This document shows, one piece after another, positions 15,085-21,600 of a stretch of 64,000 nucleotides of DNA; position 1 is the first letter of the stretch, and the number at the start of each line of letters is the position of its first letter. This stretch comes from Snodgrassella alvi (GTDB taxonomy: Bacteria; Pseudomonadota; Gammaproteobacteria; Burkholderiales; Neisseriaceae), in the NCBI RefSeq assembly GCF_002777825.1, contig NZ_MEIR01000081.1:49625-113624 (forward strand), given 5' to 3'. The notes beneath the pieces were generated by a model that was not told the DNA's origin, made no database searches, and was given only the letters and a program-made list of their open reading frames with translations. Position numbers and translations under genes: made by a program.

Positions 15085-15106
15085 AGCCCACTCGTTAGAA
15101 TGGGCT
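15085..15106 (-). terminator. Intergenic hairpin module 15
   Basis: AGCCCA/TGGGCT stem with a 10-base loop, then TTTAGTTTTT on the minus strand, upstream of the first early gene. Confidence 0.55.
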
Positions 15107-15368
15107 GCGATTTTTAAACTCATTAGCGTGTTTGTATATCTAAGTATTTGTACATTCAGATATACGTCAAAGTTGGTGTTTGAAGTCGCTCTCCTTTCAT
15201 AAAGTTCTTTGGATTTTTAGACTTGTCTGTCTGTAAGCGTTACCGGCTTACTGGTTTTGTTCTGGCCGCCCGCGAGGGCTTAACGGCTTGCCAGCAAGCT
15301 CCTTAACTTGCCTCGGGCTTTTATATCCCGCTGCCCTGAGCCGGTGCGGTGAAGTTGTTTAACTTCGA
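15107..15368 (-). other. Structured leader of the leftward early transcript
   Basis: About 260 bases without a gene between the PL start and module 15. It holds several dyads: GAAGTT/AACTTC (15351-15366), GCTTGC/GCAAGC (15286-15299 region), GCCC/GGGC (15268-15279 region) and GTAAGC/GCTTAC (15233-15251). Such clustered hairpins at the start of a transcript that must pass many terminators resemble RNA antitermination (put-like) leaders; this is inference. Confidence 0.45.
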
Positions 15369-15375
15369 TGGGTGC

Positions 15376-15404
15376 ATATTACAATTGTGATTAAGATTGT
15401 GCAA
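15376..15404 (-). promoter_or_regulatory. PL, leftward early promoter
   Basis: On the minus strand TTGCAC (15404-15399) and TAATAT (15381-15376) are separated by 17 bases. Operator-like palindromes overlap the -10 (15378-15391) and the -35 (15404-15417), so bound repressor would block it. Confidence 0.7.
15378..15391. promoter_or_regulatory. CI operator OL1-like
   Basis: ATTACAATTGTGAT, near-palindromic match to the shared consensus ATYACAWWTGTRAT, over the PL -10. Confidence 0.7.
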
Positions 15405-15417
15405 TCATTTTTGTAAT
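15404..15417. promoter_or_regulatory. CI operator OL2-like (one good half-site)
   Basis: ATCATTTTTGTAAT; the right half matches the operator consensus, the left half is weak. It overlaps the PL -35. Confidence 0.5.
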
Positions 15418-15464
15418 TATTTAAGTGTAAAAGTAATAAACAGTTGATTAATAAGGCTATTAAA

Positions 15465-15478
15465 ATTACATTTGTAAT
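15465..15478. promoter_or_regulatory. CI operator OL3-like
   Basis: ATTACATTTGTAAT, symmetric in every arm position, between the cI terminator and PL. Confidence 0.7.
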
Positions 15479-15495
15479 GATTAAGTGTAAAAAAA

Positions 15496-15513
15496 ACCGC
15501 TATATTTAGCGGT
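15496..15513 (-). terminator. Terminator of the cI-like gene
   Basis: ACCGCTA/TAGCGGT stem with a 4-base loop, followed on the minus strand by eight T. Textbook intrinsic terminator 15 bases past the repressor stop. Confidence 0.85.
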
Positions 15514-15527
15514 ATATAAGTTGCTTC

Positions 15528-16208
15528 TTAACCACCTCGCCAGACCATTTTGCCTAGGACTTGAAATTGATCATATGTTTCTTGTGTTACGTGCATGGGT
15601 TCATAATCTGGATGGTAACTAATAATATCTATGCCATTTTCTGTATTGCGTAACTCTTTTATATATAGCTTGCCCTTAAAAATTATCGCATATATACAGC
15701 CATCAACAACATCTACATCACTGATATCAAGTAGGATTGTATCCATATTATATAAAAGAGGTTCCATTGACTCCCCTCGTACATACATAGCTTTGAGGGT
15801 GGCTTCATTAAGCCTACGACTTTGGAGCCAACTTTCTCTAAAAAGTAATCTTTCTGGGTTATCGCGAACTATCCAAGTCGCATTGCCAATACCCGCAGAT
15901 AAACTTATATCGTAATATGGAATTTTCACATACGCTCCTATATCAGGATTGTCCACATCTTTTTCAGTGTAACTGCCTATTTCTGACGACGCCGGCGCTA
16001 CACTTAAATCAATCACGCCATTTATCAAATAATTGGGCGTGGTGTCAAGTGCCTCAGCAAGCTCTATGATTTTTCTTGTACTTTTATTTCTACCCTTTTC
16101 TATATGGGCTATTGTGCTTTGTTTGATGCCTGCTATTTTCCCCAGCTCCTCTTGCGACAGTTTTTTCTCCTCTCGAAGTTTAGCTACGCGCTCGGCGAAT
16201 GTGGTCAT
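15528..16208 (-). CDS. CI-like repressor (XRE HTH + S24 peptidase fold)
   Basis: The 226-residue lysogeny repressor has an N-terminal XRE helix-turn-helix (residues 4-58, LSQEELGKIAGIKQSTIAHIE) that should bind the ATTACA-type operators on both sides. A linker with an Ala-Gly (SAGIGN) possible cleavage site follows. The C-terminal LexA/S24 domain has the catalytic serine in VRGESMEP and the lysine in KLYIKELRN. With both catalytic residues present, SOS-induced autocleavage and prophage induction are expected. AGGAAAG lies upstream of the ATG. It is transcribed away from the Cro-like gene, as in lambda. Confidence 0.92.
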   Translation of the reverse strand: MTTFAERVAKLREEKKLSQEELGKIAGIKQSTIAHIEKGRNKSTRKIIELAEALDTTPNYLINGVIDLSVAPASSEIGSYTEKDVDNPDIGAYVKIPYYDISLSAGIGNATWIVRDNPERLLFRESWLQSRRLNEATLKAMYVRGESMEPLLYNMDTILLDISDVDVVDGCIYAIIFKGKLYIKELRNTENGIDIISYHPDYEPMHVTQETYDQFQVLGKMVWRGG

Positions 16209-16239
16209 ACTTCACTTTCCTATTTAAAGTAATGAATTT

Positions 16240-16253
16240 ATCACATATGTGAT
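16240..16253. promoter_or_regulatory. CI operator OR-type site 1
   Basis: ATCACATATGTGAT, a perfect palindrome, 32 bases before the repressor ATG and so placed to affect the repressor's own promoter. Confidence 0.7.
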
Positions 16254-16289
16254 TATCGCTACAAATTTGTATACCTACTTATTACCTAC

Positions 16290-16318
16290 TTAATAAATTA
16301 CAAATGTTATAATATAAT
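16290..16318 (+). promoter_or_regulatory. PR, rightward early promoter
   Basis: TTAATA (16290-16295), 17 bases, TATAAT (16313-16318). The operator-like site 16297-16310 fills the spacer, so repressor would exclude polymerase. Confidence 0.65.
16297..16310. promoter_or_regulatory. CI operator OR-type site 2
   Basis: ATTACAAATGTTAT, one deviation from the palindromic consensus, within PR. Confidence 0.65.
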
Positions 16319-16328
16319 TTGATTGTTA

Positions 16329-16342
16329 ATTATAAATGTGAT
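16329..16342. promoter_or_regulatory. CI operator OR-type site 3
   Basis: ATTATAAATGTGAT, just downstream of PR near the expected transcript start. Confidence 0.55.
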
Positions 16343-16375
16343 TAAATAAGTTCAATAGTAATATTGGTATTCATT

Positions 16376-16585
16376 ATGGATTGGCAAAAACTTCTTAAAG
16401 AAATCTACGCTAGTGGACTGACACAAAAAGAAATGGCACAAAAAATCGGCGTTTCTCAACCATGGATTAATGCTGCCTTACAAGGGACACGCGGGAAAAA
16501 AGTTAGTTTCGATATTGGTATGGCGATTAAGAGCTTACATGAAGCGGTTAAAGTCAAAAAAATAGATCAGATTACTTATAAATAA
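16376..16585 (+). CDS. Cro-like helix-turn-helix regulator
   Basis: The 69-residue product contains the helix-turn-helix GLTQKEMAQKIGVSQPWINAAL and little else, which fits a Cro-type protein divergent from the repressor. ATG 16376 is preferred over the in-frame TTG at 16364. The ribosome binding site is weak. It should compete for the ATTACA operators and commit the phage to lytic growth; this is inferred from position. Confidence 0.75.
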   Translation: MDWQKLLKEIYASGLTQKEMAQKIGVSQPWINAALQGTRGKKVSFDIGMAIKSLHEAVKVKKIDQITYK

Positions 16586-16644
16586 AAATTGAGACATACG
16601 ATGACAACTAAAACGAACTGGTTAGCATAGGTTAGAGGTGCAAT

Positions 16645-17550
16645 ATGAGCCCATCAGAGACATTAAAACTGCTAGGTAGGCCAATAGCCTATCACCCGCG
16701 ACTAGCGAAGCTGCTAGGCAGTGTAAACGCAGCCATATTATTCGGGCAGTTTGTGTATTGGTCAGATAAGACTGAGCACGAGCTTGGAATATATAAAACT
16801 GCTGCACAGATTGAAGATGAAACCGGATTAAGTGCAAAAGAGCAGGAAACGGCTCGGAAGAAATTAAAAGAGCATGGAGTTCTGCATGAGACACATAAAA
16901 GGCTAGAACACCGGCTTTATTTTAGGATTGATTTTGCTGCTTATGACGAGCTTGTTTGCAAGCATTTGGCGAATAGCGAAACAGAAAATACCGAATCGCC
17001 GAATGACGAATCACCAAACGACAAATCGGAGATTCCCGAAACGCAAAAAGGGGATTCGGGAATCGACAAATCAGGTATTCGCGAAGCTACAAATGAGGGA
17101 TTCGCGGGGGCACAAATGGGGGATTCGTATAAAGGAGCATTAGATTACAACAATAGATTACTGCATAAGAATACAGAAAATATATATACAGGCACTGCAA
17201 AACCTCCCTGTGAAGAAAAACAGACCACCGGCGAAAAAAAATTGGGGGTATGGGCTGAGGGTTTAGCCTTGCTCACAGACAAGGGAGTTGATGAACAGGT
17301 TGCCAAGGATTTTATTGCCATACGGAAATCGCAAAAGGCACCGCTCACCATGACAGCCCTAGGCAGAATTGAGCGGGAGGCAAACAAAGCTGGGTGGACG
17401 CTTGAGGGAGTAATTCGACTGTGTGCAGAAAAAGGCTGGCGTGGGTTTGAAGCTAAATGGTTGCTGGAAGACCGTAATCAGCCTCAGCCACACAAGCCTA
17501 GCGTTAAAGACGTGCCTCTTCACACAGAGGGGGGAAGATTGTCATGGTAA
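16645..17550 (+). CDS. Phage replication initiator (lambda O-like role)
   Basis: The 301-residue product has an N-terminal winged-helix region (GSVNAAILFGQFVYWSDKT, then TAAQIEDETGLSAKEQETARKKL, about residues 25-85) of the type found in phage replisome organisers. A low-complexity middle follows (about residues 108-160, rich in NDESPND and GDSG), then a C-terminal domain (EGLALLTDKGVDEQVAKDF). AGAGGTG precedes the ATG. The next gene, a DnaC-like loader, overlaps by 7 bases, reproducing the lambda O-P order. The DNA of the middle carries iteron-like repeats and may be the origin. Confidence 0.85.
   Translation: MSPSETLKLLGRPIAYHPRLAKLLGSVNAAILFGQFVYWSDKTEHELGIYKTAAQIEDETGLSAKEQETARKKLKEHGVLHETHKRLEHRLYFRIDFAAYDELVCKHLANSETENTESPNDESPNDKSEIPETQKGDSGIDKSGIREATNEGFAGAQMGDSYKGALDYNNRLLHKNTENIYTGTAKPPCEEKQTTGEKKLGVWAEGLALLTDKGVDEQVAKDFIAIRKSQKAPLTMTALGRIEREANKAGWTLEGVIRLCAEKGWRGFEAKWLLEDRNQPQPHKPSVKDVPLHTEGGRLSW
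16968..17127. other. Putative phage replication origin within the initiator gene
   Basis: GATTCG or its complement CGAATC, or one-base variants, recurs at least eight times (for example 16992, 17007, 17031, 17052, 17099 and 17122), followed by an AT-rich stretch at 17130-17200. Lambda keeps its origin at the same place inside gene O. The repeats also encode a repetitive peptide, so protein-level selection is an alternative. Confidence 0.45.
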
Positions 17551-18353
17551 GCGGATTGACATCGGTAGGCAGCATGTTTGCCATCCACCCGCAATTTGTG
17601 GTTGCCGGACAAAGCACAGCCACATGCAGCACACATGGCGAATACCAGCAAACGAAATATCAATCTGGTCGCGTTACCAAATGCCCAGAGTGCGAACGTG
17701 AACGCGAACAACAACGCATTGCAGACGAAAAAGCGGCGCAGTTACGAGAAGCTGCCGAACGTAAAAGCAAACTGATTGACGATCTAATCGGCAATTCAGG
17801 CATTCCAAAACGCTTTCTTGGCAAAACGCTAAAAAACTATCAGGTGAGTTGCAAAGAGCAACAGGATGTAATTAACGACGCCAAGGCTTTTTTGATTGAA
17901 TTTAGCAGCCCTCAGGGGCACTCTGGGCGCTGTATGACAATGCTGGGCAATACTGGTACAGGAAAATCTCACATCGCCAGCGCGATGGCTTTATGCGTCA
18001 TTAAACACTATGGTGGTACAGCGCGTTTTACCAGCGTTTCAGAAATTAACAGGCTGGTTAGAGAATCGAAGAGCTACAACGCTGAATACACTGAAACAGA
18101 AATCATTACAGCCTTTGGAAATTATGACCTGCTGATTGTTGATGAGGTTGGCATTCAGTCTGGTACTGATGCAGAAAGCCGTGCGTTATTCGATGTTTTT
18201 AATGCCCGCTATCAGAACATGAAACCGACGATTGTCATTAGCAATCTGAATATAAACCAGCTTAAAGACGCATTGGGTGAACGCATCGTCGACAGGCTAA
18301 AAGAGGGTGGCGGCTTAATTCTTGGTTTTAACTGGGGGTCGTATCGTGGATAA
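17544..18353 (+). CDS. DnaC-like helicase loader
   Basis: The 269-residue AAA+ ATPase recruits the host replicative helicase to the phage origin. The N-terminus carries CSTHGEYQ and CPECERERE, a possible zinc-binding pair. The ATPase core has Walker A GNTGTGKS near residues 135-142, Walker B LLIVDEVG near residue 196 and the sensor region TIVISNLN, ending with ERIVDRLKEGGG typical of DnaC/DnaI. The start overlaps the initiator gene, indicating coupling. Confidence 0.9.
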   Translation: MVSGLTSVGSMFAIHPQFVVAGQSTATCSTHGEYQQTKYQSGRVTKCPECEREREQQRIADEKAAQLREAAERKSKLIDDLIGNSGIPKRFLGKTLKNYQVSCKEQQDVINDAKAFLIEFSSPQGHSGRCMTMLGNTGTGKSHIASAMALCVIKHYGGTARFTSVSEINRLVRESKSYNAEYTETEIITAFGNYDLLIVDEVGIQSGTDAESRALFDVFNARYQNMKPTIVISNLNINQLKDALGERIVDRLKEGGGLILGFNWGSYRG

Positions 18354-18606
18354 ATTGAAGCTTGTTTTAAAGAAGTGGGGAGAAAAAATAATAATGCCCA
18401 GATTTGTTTTCTGGGAGTTCGTGATTTTATGGATATCGACGATAACACCAATATTTTCAACCGCCTTATCTATGAATACCCTTGATTTTTTGGGCTGGTT
18501 TATTCTTTTGGTATATTTTGTAATTATCCCGTATACACTTTTATCGATTCTTTATTTGGAAATAAAGGATGTTGAGGAAAAAAAGAAAAGGGTTACTGAT
18601 GAATAA
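18346..18606 (+). CDS. Small two-TM phage membrane protein
   Basis: The 86-residue product, started at GTG 18346 behind GGGGGT inside the end of the loader gene, has two transmembrane segments (FWEFVILWISTITPIF and FLGWFILLVYFVIIPY) and a basic tail. It is the first of three overlapping small membrane-protein genes inserted between dnaC and ninG. Position suggests an early effect on the cell envelope, but no family was recognised. Confidence 0.6.
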   Translation: MDKLKLVLKKWGEKIIMPRFVFWEFVILWISTITPIFSTALSMNTLDFLGWFILLVYFVIIPYTLLSILYLEIKDVEEKKKRVTDE

Positions 18607-18868
18607 CTTAAAAATAGCTTTCTTTGCGTGGGTATATCTATGGGCGGACACGCTAAAAGCAATATTTACGCCTATTGGGGATAGGAGCATAACCTTTAAA
18701 GAATTTATAGAAGATAACGGCGTATTTGCTCCTGTTCTCTTGGTGTTTATGCTGTTTTGCCCATTTTTGATAATTCCTATTATTTGGCACGGGATGAAGA
18801 AAAATAAAAATAAAAAGGCTATAAGGGCATTCATTCGGGATGTTGAGAAGCGCAGAGGTAAAAAATGA
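18599..18868 (+). CDS. Small phage membrane protein
   Basis: The 89-residue product is MNNLKIAFFAWVYLWADTLK at the start and has a strong transmembrane segment (APVLLVFMLFCPFLIIPIIW, about residues 44-63) and a basic end (KKNKNKKAIRAF). ATG 18599 overlaps the previous stop and follows AGGG. Unknown function. Confidence 0.6.
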   Translation: MNNLKIAFFAWVYLWADTLKAIFTPIGDRSITFKEFIEDNGVFAPVLLVFMLFCPFLIIPIIWHGMKKNKNKKAIRAFIRDVEKRRGKK

Positions 18869-19158
18869 AAATTAAATATATCAAAGAGGCGGCGCACACG
18901 TGGTTGTTTTATACGCCTAAGGTCATGTTAAACGACATTAGAGATGCGGCAAAAAATATTAGAGCTGCGGCAAAAAACTTCTATATCGCATTCGAATATT
19001 TAGCTTCATTTTTAATTATTTTGCTGATGTGGATTTTCCCAATTCCTATCATTTTCATTGGGGCTAAATCTTTAGAAAATCTGGAAAGGGAAAGAGATGA
19101 ACACTTGTGTAGCTTGTTGCGTCGCTTGTCGTCATTGGATGCTGAAACGAAAAAATAA
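18865..19158 (+). CDS. Small phage membrane protein
   Basis: The 97-residue product has an amphipathic Ala-rich N-terminal region (DAAKNIRAAAKNFY) and a transmembrane stretch (SFLIILLMWIFPIPIIFIG). Its ATG overlaps the previous stop by 4 bases. The next gene starts inside it. No family recognised; third member of the membrane cluster. Confidence 0.55.
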   Translation: MKIKYIKEAAHTWLFYTPKVMLNDIRDAAKNIRAAAKNFYIAFEYLASFLIILLMWIFPIPIIFIGAKSLENLERERDEHLCSLLRRLSSLDAETKK

Positions 19159-19378
19159 TAAAGGCGAATATGTTGCCGATGAGATGACAAGGAAAGGCGG
19201 CTGGGGCTGGTGTCGGTTTGATGAGATATGGAGATATTTCCCTTATTGCGGGGAATGCTCAAAAGGCAAATTTGAGCCAATAGAGGATGAGCTGAGAAAG
19301 AAGCGGGAAGAGTGGATAGCTAGAAAAGATGCAGAACACAAAAAACGCTGCCAAGAACTTATGCAGATGGAAAGGTGA
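19097..19378 (+). CDS. Cys-rich phage protein, probable zinc binder
   Basis: The 93-residue product opens MNTCVACCVACRHWM and later has GWCRF and YCGECSKGKF, enough cysteines for one or two zinc sites. The C-terminal third is charged and helical (KKREEWIARKDAEHKKR). GGGAAAGAG precedes the ATG. Such ninX-type small genes are common between replication genes and ninG. Role unknown. Confidence 0.6.
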   Translation: MNTCVACCVACRHWMLKRKNNKGEYVADEMTRKGGWGWCRFDEIWRYFPYCGECSKGKFEPIEDELRKKREEWIARKDAEHKKRCQELMQMER

Positions 19379-19388
19379 AAATAAACAA

Positions 19389-19664
19389 ATGAATGAGATT
19401 GAGACTGAAATGTACATTGATCCGGTAGCTAGTAAAGAACAAGCAAAAGCATGTCAACGTTTATGGTCGACGGTTATTATTTATGCACTAAGAGAGGCAC
19501 GCGAAAGAATAGCCAACACAAAAGCCAAAAATCTCGAATGGGCGGTACGTCAAGAGATGGATTATTTCACAAGTCGAGATTTTGAAGCGGTATGCCGATT
19601 TGCTGGTTTTGAAATTGAGCCAGATACGATTGAAAACGAGTTACGGACATTGCGGAGATGGTGA
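19389..19664 (+). CDS. Hypothetical phage protein in the nin-like region
   Basis: The 91-residue helical product begins MNEIETEMYIDPVASKEQAK. ATG 19389 is favoured because AAAGGTG lies upstream, although spacing is long. It ends inside the start of ninG. Its order in the operon parallels small nin-region genes of lambdoid phages; no motif gives a function. Confidence 0.5.
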   Translation: MNEIETEMYIDPVASKEQAKACQRLWSTVIIYALREARERIANTKAKNLEWAVRQEMDYFTSRDFEAVCRFAGFEIEPDTIENELRTLRRW

Positions 19665-20248
19665 AAATGAAGCAGCTACGAAAACCACCCAAACGTAAAT
19701 GTCGCTGGTGTGGCGCAGAGTTTGAAAAGCACCGGGCATTACAGATTGTTTGCAGCTCAGCTTGCGCTATAGCCTTGAATAAGCAAAAGCGCGAGGCTGA
19801 CAATAAAAAAGCACAGGCGGCAGCAAAACGGCAGGAAAGGGCGGTTATAAAAGCCCGTAAGCACGCATTAGAAACGATACCGCAGCTTACGAAGCGTGCA
19901 CAGGCGGCATTTAATGCTTTTATCAGATTAAGAGACAAACACCAGCCTTGCATTAGTTGCGGTAATCCCTTGCCTGATACGCCTAATGGTTACGATGCAG
20001 GGCATTATCGTTCGGTAGGTTCAGCACCTAATCTACGCTTTAATGAAGATAACTGCCATGGCCAGTGTAAGCGTTGCAACAATTATTTAAGTGGCAACCA
20101 TGTCAACTATCGCTGCGGGTTAATTGAGCGTATTGGATTGGAGGCTGTAGAAGCACTGGAGTCTGATAACGCGCCACGCCACTACACTAAAGACGATTTA
20201 CGCCAGTTAGAGAGGCTATACAAAGAAAAAAGGAGGGCATTGTTATGA
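19658..20248 (+). CDS. ninG: NinG/Rap recombination protein
   Basis: The 196-residue structure-specific nuclease family (Rap in lambda) targets recombination intermediates. It has an N-terminal zinc-like CRWCG-(14)-CSSAC, a long basic coiled coil (about residues 45-85) and the conserved C-terminal core: CISCG, GYDAGHYRSVG, NLRFNEDNCHGQC, CNNYLSGN and NYR. Start 19658 or ATG 19667. It is followed by ninB with a 4-base overlap, both typical of lambdoid early operons. Confidence 0.92.
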   Translation: MVKMKQLRKPPKRKCRWCGAEFEKHRALQIVCSSACAIALNKQKREADNKKAQAAAKRQERAVIKARKHALETIPQLTKRAQAAFNAFIRLRDKHQPCISCGNPLPDTPNGYDAGHYRSVGSAPNLRFNEDNCHGQCKRCNNYLSGNHVNYRCGLIERIGLEAVEALESDNAPRHYTKDDLRQLERLYKEKRRALL

Positions 20249-20685
20249 CTGAGCGATTTAAAAGAAAAATCAATAAAAATAATAAACGCGATGTGATGAA
20301 AATTGCATGGGACTACATAGGTGAATTGTTAAATGCTCATGATGCAATTTTAATTGAAGTGCGAGGTGTTACACGTTCAGACGAACAGAATGCCAAATTA
20401 CATGCCATGCTTGGCGACATAGCTAAACAAAAAACATTCAACGGTAAAAAACTGAGTATTGAGCAGTGGAAGATGATTTTTGTAAGTGGTCATCGGATAG
20501 CAACTGGCGGACAGGCAGAAATGGCGATAGGGCTAGAGGGTGAGGTTATTAACCTAAGGGAATCGACGGCGCAGATGGGGGTTAAGCGCATGGCTAGTCT
20601 GATTGAGTATATAACAGCATGGGGAGCTGAAAATGATGTTAAGTTCACTGATAGGAGGGACTTATGTTATCAAAATGTAGCATAG
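20245..20685 (+). CDS. ninB: NinB recombination mediator
   Basis: The 146-residue NinB/Orf-type protein aids loading of recombinase on SSB-coated DNA in lambda. It shows the family pattern RSDEQNAKLHAMLGDIAKQ followed by EQWKMIFVSG and EVINLRESTAQM. A strong AGGAGG lies 8 bases before the ATG. It overlaps the following gene by 22 bases. Confidence 0.88.
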   Translation: MTERFKRKINKNNKRDVMKIAWDYIGELLNAHDAILIEVRGVTRSDEQNAKLHAMLGDIAKQKTFNGKKLSIEQWKMIFVSGHRIATGGQAEMAIGLEGEVINLRESTAQMGVKRMASLIEYITAWGAENDVKFTDRRDLCYQNVA

Positions 20686-21074
20686 ATGCCGCTGAAGACG
20701 TTTTAAAAGCGTATGAGCGGGCGATGCGGGATGTTGTAAGGCAAGGGCATTGCAGAAGCATTGAATGGAAGTACAGAAGCGGTATTGATAAAAACAAAAC
20801 AACTTTTATATTGCGCTATCCGCCAGAAGTGTTTGATATGGTCAAAAGAGCTTTATTTAAAATAGCTAATACCAACAGGGAAGCATTTGCTATTCTAAGA
20901 ATTCAGTATGCTTATATAAGCCCGTATTTTAAACGTTCTGGGAGGGAAGTTGTTCAAAAAAATCAGCGCACACGGAAAAACAGTAGTACGTGGTATAGAG
21001 ATGTTGAAAGGGCGTTGATAGTTTTTTGGGATTATTTACAGCATGACCAAAATTTTAATAAATATTTTAAGTAA
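20664..21074 (+). CDS. Q-position late-gene regulator candidate
   Basis: The 136-residue basic product (MLSKCSIDAAEDVLKAYERA, then WYRDVERALIVFWDYLQ) is the last gene of the rightward early operon. It sits just before a near-consensus promoter with two terminators behind it, exactly where phages place the Q antiterminator or an ArpU/RinA-like activator. AGGAGG lies 5 bases before the ATG. I do not recognise a defined family; the role rests on position. Confidence 0.55.
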   Translation: MLSKCSIDAAEDVLKAYERAMRDVVRQGHCRSIEWKYRSGIDKNKTTFILRYPPEVFDMVKRALFKIANTNREAFAILRIQYAYISPYFKRSGREVVQKNQRTRKNSSTWYRDVERALIVFWDYLQHDQNFNKYFK

Positions 21075-21078
21075 CCAC

Positions 21079-21107
21079 TTGATAAAAGTGGGTATCTTAT
21101 ATATAAT
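21079..21107 (+). promoter_or_regulatory. Late promoter PR'-like
   Basis: TTGATA (21079-21084), 17 bases, TATAAT (21102-21107). A CCACTT/AAGTGG dyad overlaps the -35. Transcription would start near 21114 and meet terminators from 21233. Confidence 0.75.
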
Positions 21108-21232
21108 GCTAATATACAGTATAGGTATGCTTCCCTTGTAAAAGCACCGTTAATTTGCCTTTCTCTTGTTGGCAGTTTTTTTGCGCCCTGAAGAAAGGCA
21201 ATTAAATATAATTCCTTATAGTTAAATATTCC

Positions 21233-21257
21233 CCCGCCAACCTCAGGCGGGTTTTTT
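21233..21257 (+). terminator. Late-leader terminator 1
   Basis: CCCGCC/GGCGGG stem, 7-base loop, six T. About 120 bases downstream of the late start, like lambda tR'. Confidence 0.85.
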
Positions 21258-21275
21258 ATATCGCATTATTCACAG

Positions 21276-21298
21276 CCAGCCTATATGGCTGGTTTTTT
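21276..21298 (+). terminator. Late-leader terminator 2
   Basis: CCAGCC/GGCTGG stem, 5-base loop, six T. Tandem to the first. Confidence 0.85.
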
Positions 21299-21328
21299 AT
21301 TGGGCATTTGAATTTAAGAAAAGACGGC

Positions 21329-21360
21329 GACATAGCTGGCGTTAGCGCACCAGCTATGTC
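21329..21360 (+). other. Strong 11-bp hairpin without T-tract
   Basis: GACATAGCTGG/CCAGCTATGTC with a 10-base GC-containing loop. It is not a terminator. It may be part of a leader RNA structure or a protein-binding site ahead of com. Confidence 0.6.
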
Positions 21361-21440
21361 CCTCCGCAGACGTGACCTGCATTGGAAAGCCGCCACCTCG
21401 CGAGGCGGGTGAATTATATCACCAATGTAAAAGGTAGGTT

Positions 21441-21560
21441 ATGTATCATGAATTACGGTGCCAATCTTGTAATAAGAAGTTGGCCGAAGCTGTTGAATGT
21501 CATGGCTTAGTAGTTAAATGTTGCAGATGTAAATTTTTAAATAAATTTAGTATTAGTTAA
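21441..21560 (+). CDS. com: Com-family translational activator
   Basis: The 39-residue zinc-finger-like product reads MYHELRCQSCNKKLAEAVE, with the first CxxC, and then VVKCCRCKFLNKF, with the second. This is the layout of phage Mu Com, which opens a hairpin in mom mRNA to allow translation. GTAGG lies upstream of the ATG. The gene directly downstream is a Dam-type methylase whose start is buried in a hairpin, supporting the assignment. The C-terminal tail of Mu Com is absent. Confidence 0.8.
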   Translation: MYHELRCQSCNKKLAEAVECHGLVVKCCRCKFLNKFSIS

Positions 21561-21576
21561 ATAATATTGAGCACCG

Positions 21577-21598
21577 CGAGTGCCTAAATAGGTACTCG
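21577..21598 (+). promoter_or_regulatory. Translation-inhibitory hairpin of the methylase gene
   Basis: CGAGTGCCT/AGGTACTCG stem (one wobble pair) with a 4-base loop, ending 2 bases before ATG 21601. The AGG that would act as Shine-Dalgarno is in the 3' arm, so ribosomes should be blocked until it is opened. Confidence 0.7.
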
Positions 21599-21600
21599 TT

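Noticed and set aside
16601..16630. Nine-codon leader peptide frame between the Cro-like gene and the replication initiator
   Set aside because: Very short, no clear ribosome binding site, no attenuator-like structure next to it.
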